A program made the translations under genes and the position numbers. Shown here one piece after another: positions 53,291-64,000 of a stretch of DNA of 64,000 nucleotides (positions are counted from its first letter, which is position 1; every line of letters begins with the position of its first letter). The notes beneath the pieces are model-generated. The model was not told the DNA's origin and ran no database searches. It worked only from the letters and a program-made list of their open reading frames with translations. The stretch covers positions 1,488,001 through 1,552,000 of the forward strand of contig JAJTUQ010000002.1 of assembly GCA_021399445.1 (NCBI GenBank), read 5' to 3'. Origin of the DNA: Xylogone sp. PMI_703. Its lineage: Eukaryota > Ascomycota > Leotiomycetes.

Positions 53291-56200
53291 GGCAGGGCGA
53301 GGGCGAGATCAGGTCAGGCCGGTGGCAGCCAGCAGTACCATACCAGAGGGGGGGAGACAAGAGTCTGGGTGAGTCTTCCTGGGTTCATGGGGTTATTGCT
53401 GAGCCTTGGAGGGGGATGTTGCCATGTTGCGGCAGAAGTGTTCTCTGGGCTCAGTCAGCAGCTTTCCCAGGGCCAGGACAGGACACCAGGACACCCGGAC
53501 AGTGCTGAGTGCTGCAGCGTCAGAAGGTACTTGGTACATGGTGCAGGCCCGGGTACTTTCTGTACAGTACAGAGCGAGCGAGCGCCAGGCCACGGCGGCG
53601 TTCTGGAATGTCAATGGATGCGATGCGCGCACGAAGAGTTTTAGGGCCACAGCACCGGTCCGGCTAGCGCACAGGCGGGCTGGACGAAGCGCTCCCAGCG
53701 GGCCCCCCGGTGGGTTTTTGGGTGCACCGCAGCCCAGCAAGGCAGCGCCGGCGCGCGCCAGAGCTCTTGCAGAGGGGGCTTGGGGCTGCGAGGGTGCTTG
53801 GGTGCGAGAAAGGCTCCCAGAAAGTCCCAGCAATTGACCAGCGAGCATCCAGCAATGCAAGACACTGAGAGACACGGCCTGAGAGACATTCCTCCACAGT
53901 GCCAGGAGAGCCCCAGTAAGTTTTTGCAATCTCGACAGGCAGAAGGAGAGGCAGCAAACGACGAAGAAGCACGGAGCATGCAAGTCCGGCTCTGTGGTCT
54001 CTTGTACCTGTTTGCTGCTTTTCCCCTCTCCATTATTATTATTTCTCCCTGTACGGTATATCCTGACGTGCGGCGCCGTAGCTTACTTTTTACCTGCTTG
54101 CATGTCCGGCAGCCTTCCTGTCTTCGTACGGAAAGGGACGAAGGGCGGCCGGCCTCTCGCCTCACTTCCATCTTTTTGCCTGCTTCTACTGTGTACACAA
54201 CAGAGCCAGGACGCATGCAACTGTCCGTAGTGCACATGATTGCTACAGTAACTGTTTCTGCTGCTACTGTACTGTTACCACCACTGCTCCGGTAAAGTCA
54301 AGTGATGGCACCTCACTCGGATCGTTGGCACGCACACAATTGCAAGTCTCACTGCTCCTCTTGCACCATGCGCGCTCTCAGCTTGCAGCACACACGGAGA
54401 TGGAGAAAAAAAGAGAGCAGGCCTGGCACCGCCGGCGTGATGAGGCGCAGTGCCGTGGCTGCTGCGAGTCAAATAGTCACCACGAGGAAGAGGCATTGGA
54501 GCAATGAGCAGCCGTGGAAAAGATGACCAGGAAGCTCTGAGGAGCATGGTTTGGGGGGTTTGGATCCGGGACTAAGGCTCCCAGCAGCTGTAAGTCGTGA
54601 CGCAAAGCCCAGCTCTCCTGCCGCGGTTCTGCAGCACACTTCCTCACGCTTGTACTCGTCAAGGGCAACTGGGCCTGCTGGTCTGCTGTTGGCGCTGCTG
54701 GAGTCTCTCGTCATCGATGGGGCCTGGGAACCCGCCCTAATGCCACCACACGGCTAGCTAAACTTCGCACGCCCTCGTTCTGCCCGCTTACGGTATCCGC
54801 TCGCTGCCAGGTACCACGGCGACCAACCTGTCAAAGCTGCTGGCAGCCGTGCTGTTCCTCCGGGCCATGGCCGTGGTCGATGCGCTCCTCTAGCTTGCCG
54901 CGGGGGAGAGTGACTACCAGAGAGAACACGCGCCATGAGGATTGGAGCGAAGCAAGATGAGATGCAGCATCTAGGAGCAAAGGAGTCAGGCGTCTGCTGG
55001 CGACCGGTTTTGCGAGGCCTTGGTGCTTTCGCTGCAGAGGTAAGGAGTACTGTAGGTTCCGCCCCATCGCGAGCGATCCCGGCTGATCTCCCAAAGCAAC
55101 AGAGACGAGGCGTCAAGGGAAGGAAATGGGCTGAAGATCAAGGATCCCGGGAATCCAGCACGGACGGATACGGTTTTGCGTGCGATGACAGGATGCTTCT
55201 CTCTGGTGTGCGTGGCCTTTGCTCCGTAGCGGATCCAACATTCCCGATATAGAAGCGAGCAAAAAGAACTTAAGCCCTACCTTATCTCCTCTCATCTTAG
55301 GCTGTCTCAATTCTTGAAATCTCCTTCTGGCGTGTGCGATCACCGGCGATGGATCTCTTGTCTGAGAGATGGCGGCTGTTTTAGGCTCGGAAGGAGAAAG
55401 GGCTCCCAGTCTCGATACAAGGCCATGGCTGGGTGCATCAGGCTACGGAAGCTCTCTCTGGGGCCTTGTAAGGTCGGCTAAGACCAACAACGGGCTGGCA
55501 ATGCATCATGATGACTGGAAGCTGTGCCCATCAGGTACCGCGCTCTTCAGCAACTACTTACGGTATCCATGCCCCAACAGATGCCGACCGAGAGATACGG
55601 CGAGATCTGAGGTCCTGTACAAGAGTACTCGAGGAGAGTCCCAGTCACTGCAAGAACGAGTACGGTATGAGCGTTCCCATGGATCTGCATATGCTTCCAC
55701 TTCCACTCCTTGATCCGTAGCAAACCAGCGGCACCAAAGCACCAAGCACAGCAACGAGGAGGCATCTACCACGAGTCACGTAAAAGCTTCAATGGACGGG
55801 AATGCCGAGAAAACACTTACGCAACTTTAACGGCAGATCAAGAAGGCGCCGCAAGAGTCTATTTTAGACCACCAAAGAGTACACAGTAATCCCCCAAAAA
55901 TACAAAGCCCTATCGTAGACGTCATTGGCCAATGGATCTCGACCAACAGCTTTGGCCGAGTCAGGAAGAAGAGCGCAGCAGAATGCAGCAGACAACCCAC
56001 TTCCACTTTTAATGTTCCGGTTCTCGCCACAGCCATCAGCTCTCTCCGTGCTTCCTGCATATTTTATGCACCCCAAGCAGCCCCGCTGCGGACTTAATTC
56101 ATCACAGCTCCTCAGTAGTCATGGGCGATATTTACTCTACTCGTCCTTTCAATTTCTATTTGAAGAAGTTTCCGGGATTTCCGAGCCGATGACTTTGCAG

Positions 56201-57497
56201 AAAAGTGCCCAGTATGTTTGCGGGGTTGGATTGCTGGGTCTGGTCGGCAAAGATCTAGATGGATTATTATTTAATCACATCCGGATCGCAATCGGAGCGC
56301 GTAAACACAAAAAAACTCCAGTCAGGAGATAATACCAGCAACCGTGGGCATGGTATCCCGTGACGTAGGATAATCTCGTTCCTTACCCTTCAACTGGGGT
56401 GCTGCGTGATCTGAGAGAAGAAAATCAGCAACCGTGCTGTTCGTAGACTCGATCCACAGAGACCATGATCTCGGCATCTCAGAATCTGCACGTAATTCTC
56501 AGGTCCTGCCATTGGCCAGAGACAACCGTCGATGATTACTTGCCGGATCTACCGCTCATCGCGACAATCGGCCCAGGTATGGACCGCAATATTAGAATCA
56601 CTACAAGAAGAATTAAGAATACATAGAGGTGCCAGCACTTACTTCTGCCATTTGCTTCTTGCTGCTGTTGAACGGTTGAGATTTTCACTTTCCCCCAAAA
56701 GTCACCCCAAATGAAGTAAAACTTAAGCAAACCCGTGACCACATAGCAAACACAGCGGATCATGCTTCAAAGAAGAAGACAAGCCTGATACCACGCTAGA
56801 AAATCCTAGTCTACCAAAAATTTTGCACGCATCAACATCCTCCTGTGGTACTCCAGGGCCGTGTGTGTCTCGTGTGGATGCTACCAAGACGGATCAGGTT
56901 CCACTTTGCCCGTGAGTCCCAAACCAAACAACCAACTCCATCCAAACCCACAAGACCTTCTGTGCGTATTTTCTGTCTTTTCTAGCGCATCGGCCGCTTT
57001 GTTCTGTTGAGACAAGAATCGCAGAGAGTGACGGCACTAGTGCAGATCCTCCTTTGTTCCGCGAAACAAAGCCGCAGGAATAAATAGCACAGAGCTACCA
57101 CTTACTCAGCATGTATGTAGGTACCATATGTACATAGTGCATGTAAATAAAGCCCCTGAGCAAAAAAGGAGACCAGCCTATCACAAGTTAACATCATCCC
57201 TCAAGGAATGGGACACAGAAAGCTACGGTGGAGAAAATTAAATCACATGCGAATAATAACGGAGTGTACAAGGAGAGAAAAAAAGTAAAAAGCAAAAACA
57301 TGATCCAAGGGCAAGAAAATCAACCAGGATGATCCCTATATTCATATTCAGGAATGAAAGGAAGGTTCTACGTGTCCTTCAGGTATATTTCCACGTGAGA
57401 AATTCTCTGCAGCATCAGACAAAGCACCTTTGTCCACTGGGCCGCAACTTTGCATTATGATAGTAGCAGTGACAAGTGGTAAACGATGGACATATGG

Positions 57498-57606
57498 TGC
57501 TGTGCTGTGCTGTACCGTACCATACTGCGCAGCAGGCAGCAGAGTACACAGAGAAGAAGCGTTTGTACAATATACACAGCCCAATACAACACAGCACAGC
57601 ACAGCA
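57498..57606. repeat. 16-bp perfect inverted repeat
   Basis: TGCTGTGCTGTGCTGT (57498-57513) is exactly complementary to ACAGCACAGCACAGCA (57591-57606), with 77 bases between. Each arm is itself a 5-base (TGCTG/CAGCA) repeat. A TACCGTACC motif follows the left arm. Confidence 0.7.
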
Positions 57607-58187
57607 TACATACCGCCATATCGGAAGAGATTGCCGGATAATCAACTCAGATGTTGGATAGCAATGTAGCGAGTTACGGTAATCATACCAGTGACTTACA
57701 CACATACATAGTTGAAGAGATGTATAATCTGCATTTAATTTAACCATGAGCTATGATATCAGTGTCTGGTGCAAATAATTCCATTTATTGGGTCTGAGGA
57801 TTTATACGTAGAAATAAACACAATTTCGAGCAATAACAGAAACAAAAGATCTGCAAAAACTTGACCTACTAGTTGGTAAAACTGGGAGAAAGTACCACGC
57901 GAACCTGAGAACATTTACTCCAAGCATGATATACACAGCTGGCATGCTAAATAGCATAGTAGAGAGGAGAGAAGGAGTACCAGAAAGACAAAGCAGAGAA
58001 TAGCAAGAAAAGAAAAGAAGCAGTACCAGATATTGGGAAAAGTTTATTCAGCGGCACCTCAGCCCATGTATGTCTGAATGACATGCTATCATGTCGTAAT
58101 AAATCCCTCTGGGTAGTAAGTACACAATATATAACCATGCATGAAAATAAACATCCACACCGCATCATCCAAGGAGAGACAAGGCAC

Positions 58188-58219
58188 AGAGAGAGAGAGA
58201 GAGGGAGGGAGGGAGGGAG
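58188..58219. repeat. Purine microsatellite (AG)n(GGGA)n
   Basis: Eight AG units run into four GAGG/GGGA units. Confidence 0.9.
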
Positions 58220-59821
58220 CAATCATCCATCGATTCAGTGCACAGGAAAGAAAGTCAAGTCAAATGTCTCCGAGAGATCCTAGACGTTTGCCATCTACCT
58301 ACTATGGCACACCCCTAGAGCTCAATCCAACCCTTATAACCTTTAGGATTTAAGGCAGACGTGCAACAAAACTTTTGGCCGGACACAAAAGAGACACGCT
58401 ATTGGTAACTACACGCTGTCTCATACACTTTCATGTAAGACCTTCCACCTAGCACAGTATGATAGATATGATAGGAGAGGGGTAAAAGCTAGTTAGTGCG
58501 CGAGTGCAAGTATGAGCGGTATTTATAAGAGATTGAAGAAATTGGACATCTTACAGCCCTGAACCCCTCCAAGCGTCTTCATTTTCTACGTGGTAGATCT
58601 TGATTGTTCGTACATCATCACATACAATACACCTCTCTCTAAAGATGAGAGGCTAATACCCTTTATCACACAGTGAAACCACGAGCATGATCGACTCTCA
58701 CGTACTTACTTTACCCTGGAGACACTTTTAACCGCATGTAGGGCATCATAGATCTTCGCACATGGACACACACAAAGGCAAATACAGAAGACAAACTGGG
58801 TCATGAATATCCAAGCGACAACAAAAGTAAAAATTCATATCATATTTCTTAAGTTCCTTTTTGTTGCCTTGTATCTCCCCCTCTCCCTCTCCCCCTTTCC
58901 CAGCTCATCTAAGCATTTACTTGTGATAATAGTTCCCTTTTCAAACCGCTCGAGTACAACAACAAAAATGCAACACCGAAACATACACCGCGCGCAACGG
59001 GGACCGGACTTAACTGAAGCAATTGTATGCTGCCCCAAAACAAGGGAGGCACCAGAAGAAAAAGGAGGTTCAAGAACTTTCTCCGCTAAAACAGGGTTTT
59101 GAAAACGTAATATCTTATCTCTTCTTTCTTCGTGTATAAAATATGTCCATCACGTGCGCTGAGTTTGAGTATATAAAAAAATACGAAGACGAGAGAGGAA
59201 ACTTTGCCATTTCCTGCCCGTCATCATGCCATTGATGAAAAAGGAAAGCAAAAACACACAAAAATTTGAAAAGGGCCGTAGACAAAAACCAAAAGCAAAA
59301 CCAGACATACACTTCCCAAAGTTTCCCCGAAAAGAAATATTTGTAAGACTCGGCTTGCGAAGCCCATGCTTACATCGACTCCTCTTCTTCTCTCTTAGCC
59401 TTGCCCCATCCATTTGAAACAAAGCAATAAGATTTCGGATACTCCATCTGAACATAAAAGAGCAAAGACACAAAAATACATAACATGACTACCCGAGTTT
59501 GCCCGTATTCCTTTCAGAAGCCACGCCCAATAACGCCGCCTGGTCAAAATCGACTCTCGGCAATGATGGAGAAGAGGTCAGGCAAGCTCTCAGCGTATAA
59601 ACAGGAGACGCGCAACAGTGGTATCAAAAGAAAAACCGGAAGATCCGTCTCGTTATCAACCTTAAACTTGCGATGATTAACTATAGTCATTGCTCGAATC
59701 GAAAGACATCCCAAAGGTCTCCCAAAATTTTATCTTTTTCTCGCTCATTTCTTTTTTTTCTCTTACCCGGTGGGCGCTGGCATGAGGAGCTATTATTTCC
59801 GTATCAGTATCTCGTCCAGGC

Positions 59822-62800
59822 TCAGGAGAGTCGAGTCCGTTTGCTTACTCTGAGCGGTTCTTCGCCATCAGTTGTCGATGAGCTCTCTAGGCTACCGCGA
59901 TGAGTCTTGACAGAGCCAATGAATACTTCACCCGGCCGTCCTGTCACGCGGGCGAGGGCGGCGCTACTTATAGCGGCTGATGAGGACGTGGACGAAGATA
60001 GAGATGGCAGCTCTTCACTGCCTGGAGATCGAGCGTTTCTCTCCTTCTCTAGTAGAGCACCACCCAGAGTCACACATTTTAGGATTGTTTGGATCAAGTG
60101 ATTTGGCTTAAGTGGCTTGGACAGATACTCGTCCATTTGAGCCTCCAAACATCTCTCTCGATCGCCAAGCATAGCATGTGCTGTAAGAGCGACAATAGGA
60201 GTTCGCTGAAGACCCATGCTCCTTTCGTAGTCTCTGATCTTTGCAGTGGCTTCGAATCCTCCCTATATAATGTCAGCCACTGCATAGTTATTATGCACAA
60301 TTTGTTAATAGAACTTACCATGATAGGCATCTGTACATCCATGAGGATAACATCGTAGCGCTTTTCCCTGATAGCGTCCAGGGCCTCCTGACCATTGCCG
60401 ACAACCGTCACGACATGGTGATACTTCTCCAAGATCTTAACCGCCAACCGCTGGTTGACGACGTTATCTTCGGCTAACAGAATCTCAAATGACTTCGTGT
60501 TATCCGCGAGAGAAGGAGCAGCACGGTTCTCCAATGCTGGTATCATACCGTTGCCCAGGTCAATTGGTTGACATGGAGTTGTCATGTACGAAGTGATACC
60601 GAGATCCAGGGCAGACTTCAAGCTGACATGAACCACTGGCGCAAGAAGTACAATTGGGATATACTTGAACTCATCAATCGATCTTAGCCTTCGGGCAGTT
60701 TCGACTGAGTCTACGATAATCACATCGTATGTAGAAGCCGCATTCGACGCCTTTTTAAGGCTAGCATGGCGTTCGGAATCCACAACTACGGGGATCAAAC
60801 CAATCATCTTGAGCATCTCCTTAATCTCGTTACCGTGACCTGTCTGTCCCTTGTCGATGAACAGAACATGGTGACCATGGTATGATTTGAGTTGTTTCTC
60901 GACGATAGTGAGGTCCGATGTTGCAAGGCGTACTGTGCAGGTGAAGAAGAATGAACTTCCTTTTCCGTATTGACTCTTAACCCAGACATCACCACCCATC
61001 AAGTTGACCAATCTCTTGGAAATAGATAGACCAAGACCGGTGCCACCAAACTTCCTGGTCATGGAGCCATCTGCCTGCTGAAACGTGTCGAAAATGAGAT
61101 CGAGTTTGTCTGCCTGGATACCGATACCGGTATCTGATACAGAGAATTCGATGGCATACTCGTTGGGAGCACAGTGTTCCTGTTCTGCTTTACGAATGGT
61201 CAAGGACACCTCACCATGCTCGGTGAATTTGATGGCATTTCCAACCAAGTTGAGGATGACTTGTCGGAGACGGAAAGAGTCACCAACGACGTGATCAGGT
61301 ACTGAGCTATCGACCCGGTAGGTCAAATCCAGGAATTTCTCGTTAGCCTTGACTGCCAGCGTCTTCAGAGCGTTGAAAACGGTGCCACGAAGAGTGAAAG
61401 GAATTTCCTCCATAATCACCCTGTTCGCCTCAATCTTGGAAAGATCCAAGATATCATCAATGATAGTCAGTAAGCTGTTTGCCAAGTTGTGCACAATGTT
61501 TAGCATCTCACGCTGGTACTGAGTAAGGTCGGTATCTAGAGTAAGCTGCGTCATACCGATGATACCGTTCATGGGCGTTCGGATCTCGTGGGACATATTG
61601 GCAAGGAATTCGGACTTTGTCCTATTGGCGAACTCGGCGGCCTCCCTAGCTGCTGTGTTTCTTTGAATACTATCCCTGAGATTGTACACCATCTGGTTGA
61701 TCTTCCTCTTCAATTCGTCCATTTCGCCGGAGGCCTCCACGGTAATCAGTTTGGTGAAATCTCCATCAGTGGCAGCGTTGGTGATATCTCCGAATGCCCG
61801 CACTTGAGCTGTCAGATTCATAGCCATGGTATTGACATCGGTGGTGATTTCCTTCCAGCGGCCACCGATGCCTTCCACGTCTGCTTGACCACCCATCTTG
61901 CCGTCGACACCGACATCCTTTGCCACCCTCTGCACCTCATTTGAGAATTTACTCAGCCGGTCCACCATGTTATTGATAGTCTCCTTGAGAACCAGGATTT
62001 CTCCCTTGGCCTCGACTTCGATCTTCTGGCTCATATCACCGTTGGCAATAGCTTGGGTAACGGTGGATATGGCTCGGACTTGGGACGTCAGGTTGCCAGC
62101 CATCGTGTTGACATTCTCGGTGAGGTCCTTCCATTTTCCTTCCACATTATCCACCTGGGCTTGTCCTCCCAAAGTTCCATCCGTTCCGACCTCCCTGGCG
62201 ACTTTGCTCACTTCAAATGCAAAGGTACCAAGCCTGTCAACCATGGTATTGATAGTGTCCTTCAGAAGAGCGATTTCTCCCTGCACCTCCACTCCAATCT
62301 TCTTTGTCAAGTCTCCCCGAGCGACAGCAGTGGTAACCTTGGCGATCTCTCGCACCTGTGTTGTCAAGTTCATAGCCATACCATTCACATTTTCGGTCAG
62401 GTCTCTCCAAGTTCCCTGAACATCATGGACCGTTGCCTGACCACCAAGTCTACCTTCGGTACCGACCTCTCTGGCGATCTTCGTGACTTCCCTGGCGAAC
62501 TGCTGGAGTTGGTCCACCATGGAGTTGATGGTTTCCTTCAGTTGTTTGATTTCGCCCTTGCATTCGGCTTGCACTTTTTGCGTGAGGTCACCTCTTGCTA
62601 CTGCCGTCGTAACCGTGGCAATGTCTCGCACTTGCGTTGTCAGATTATTGGCCATGGCATTCACATTAACCGTCAGAGTGTTCCACATTCCCTTGACTCC
62701 ATCAATTTCGGCCTGACCGCCCAGGATACCTTCGGTTCCGACATCGCGGGCAACTCGAGTGACTTCCGCGGCAAAAGTTCTCAGCTGGTCCACCATGGTA

Positions 62801-63963
62801 TTGATGGTCTGCTGGAGCTGTAGAATTTCACCTTGTGCCGGTCTTTCGATCTTCTGTGTAAGGTCTCCATGTGCCACAGCCGTAGTGACAGATGCGATTT
62901 CTCGCACTTGGTCGGTTAGATTTTGTGCCATAACGTTGACTAGAAACCAATATTAGCATGAATTCATGGTAAAAGTAGATCTTTGATTATGGTCCCAGCC
63001 ATTGAATAAGCATGGGGCGGGAGTGTGAAATCTTGAATTAACTTGCCATTGTTTGTCAGTTCTTTCCACGTGCCGTCAACTCCGATTATTTGCGCCTGAC
63101 CACCGAGGATACCCTCAGTTCCGACTTCTCTGGCCACCCTAGACACCTCACTGGAGAAGATTTGCAGTTGATCCATCATAGTATTGATAACCTACAGATG
63201 AGGTTAGTCAGCATCAAAATAGAGCTGTGGAAATTGGAAATTTCTCAAAGGACAAATTTACCCTCTTGAAAGTCGTAATTTCGGGGTCCATCTCCACCGA
63301 GTGAATTTGCACTTTCTTACTCAAATCACCTTTAGCTACGGCAGTGACAATCTCTCCGATTTCACGGAGAGCCTTCTGGAAAGCCTCATTGGCCTGTTGA
63401 TGCTTCTTGAGCTCACGTTCTAGAGCAGCTACTCGTTCTACCTCTAGGACGGTCAGGGCCTTCTCCTGCAGCTGTTTCTGCTGCAATAATTGGGCGTTGA
63501 CGCCCTCCAACTCCGACTTCTGGCTGTCAAGCAGCCTCGACTGGTCGTCTACATGTTCCCGGAGAGCCTCGAGCTCTTCCTCCGTCAACTTGGTATACCT
63601 CTGTTCTGACGGGTACTCCCTCGATGCCAGCAGGGCCTTGACAAGCTGCTGCCTTGTGGCCATCGTTTTCTGGTCTCGACTCGATGGAGAAGTTGCTGCT
63701 CCATCTGTAAAGGCCGATGGAGCACACGATTCGTTGGGAGTATCCGGGAGGACGAGCGGGTTGACGGTATTTGCCTTGACCTCCAATTTCTGGATTCGGC
63801 CCCAGAGGGCGACCAACTCGGCCTCGAGGGCGCGTTTCTGCACACTGTCCTGGCCTGGCAGTTTGAAGCCTTCGGCACCGAAGGGCGGTTCGTGAGCAGC
63901 AGCATTGTTCGCTCCAAAGGTCCGCAGGATTGCGGTTGTCGCGGCGAGAGTTTCCACGGCCAT
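59822..63963 (-). CDS. Group III hybrid histidine kinase (Nik1/Os-1/BOS1 type)
   Basis: Four exons on the minus strand: 63963-63262, 63191-63047, 62939-60319 and 60262-59822. Introns are 70, 107 and 56 bp; the second is GC-AG (GCAAGT...CTAG). The product is 1302 residues, normal for this family. Residues 1-200 include a coiled coil; about 200-700 carry tandem HAMP repeats (signature pattern EVGTEG.LGGQA, followed by [18 protein letters not shown] linkers). The HisKA box [15 protein letters not shown] puts the phospho-acceptor at His733. The ATPase domain has [16 protein letters not shown] and [10 protein letters not shown], and the receiver has LMDVQMP with Asp1150. The enzyme is cytoplasmic, senses osmotic stress upstream of the Hog1 MAP kinase pathway, and is the target through which phenylpyrrole and dicarboximide fungicides act. 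The ATG at 63963 is preceded only by a TTG-opened frame. Confidence 0.96.
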
Positions 63964-64000
63964 GTTTGCTCTCGTTGGTGAGGAGGTAGCCAAGCAGGCT

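Larger units (their letters stand above)
50839..59821. other. Long 9-kb intergenic region without recognised genes
   Basis: No supportable coding gene. On the minus strand a CT-rich tract (53290-53045) may be the promoter of the RRM gene, giving it a leader of up to 2.2 kb. The middle (52.3-55.5 kb) is GC-rich with GTAC motifs; the right part (56.5-59.8 kb) is AT-rich and includes the 3' flank of the histidine kinase gene. Also present are simple repeats at 53257-53290 and 58188-58219 and an inverted repeat at 57498-57606. Many short overlapping frames exist on both strands at 53.2-54.3 kb, but none shows a domain. Confidence 0.45.

Noticed and set aside
52580..54295. Several overlapping open frames of 100-200 codons on both strands
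   Set aside because: Many phases are open at once because the region is GC-rich; none shows domains, typical codon patterns or consistent splice sites.

Overview
The window is nuclear DNA of a filamentous ascomycete (Pezizomycotina). Genes are split by short GT-AG introns (about 45-110 bp, two near 240 bp), and the repertoire is typical of these fungi: a group III (Nik1/Os-1/BOS1-type) histidine kinase, a NUC-1/PalcA-type bHLH phosphate regulator, Cdc14, 14-3-3, Nsp1, Pcc1, an IF1-type ATPase inhibitor and a three-RRM Nam8/Csx1-like protein. I lean towards Leotiomycetes (Botrytis/Sclerotinia relatives) from remembered protein resemblance only; the class is a guess.

Region 1-17.2 kb looks accessory. 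It is AT-rich and gene-sparse and starts with a small non-autonomous DNA transposon (62-467) with perfect 44-bp terminal inverted repeats. Then come an NmrA/isoflavone-reductase-like protein, an AKR7-type aldo/keto reductase, an aldehyde dehydrogenase and a CaiB/BaiF-type CoA-transferase. These enzymes could act in sequence (aldehyde to acid to CoA ester or CoA exchange), and two copies of a TTCCGCGGAA palindrome sit in their promoters. Next is a small orphan with 29-residue repeats, then about 4 kb without convincing genes. At its right edge lies a 93-residue protein with a signal peptide fused to a ubiquitin-like fold that has lost the conjugation tail. This secreted ubiquitin-like protein is the most unusual thing in the window. 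An SRPK-like kinase closes the region.

Region 17.2-34 kb holds two regulator-like genes with very long upstream regions: a kelch-propeller single-pass membrane protein (21.9-24.2 kb) and a NUC-1-type bHLH factor (31.9-34.0 kb). The intergenic stretches carry CT-rich tracts and GTAC-rich short repeats and look like promoters plus long 5' leaders.

Region 34.7-50.8 kb is a dense core block: Pcc1 (-), Cdc14 (+), 14-3-3 (-), ATPase inhibitor (+), Nsp1 (-), an acidic Laa2/aftiphilin-like protein (+), an unrecognised arginine/proline-rich protein (-) and the RRM protein (-). About 9 kb without convincing genes follows, then the complete coding sequence of the group III histidine kinase (59.8-64.0 kb, -).

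Exon structures were derived by hand from splice motifs and reading frame. No transcript data or homology searches were available.
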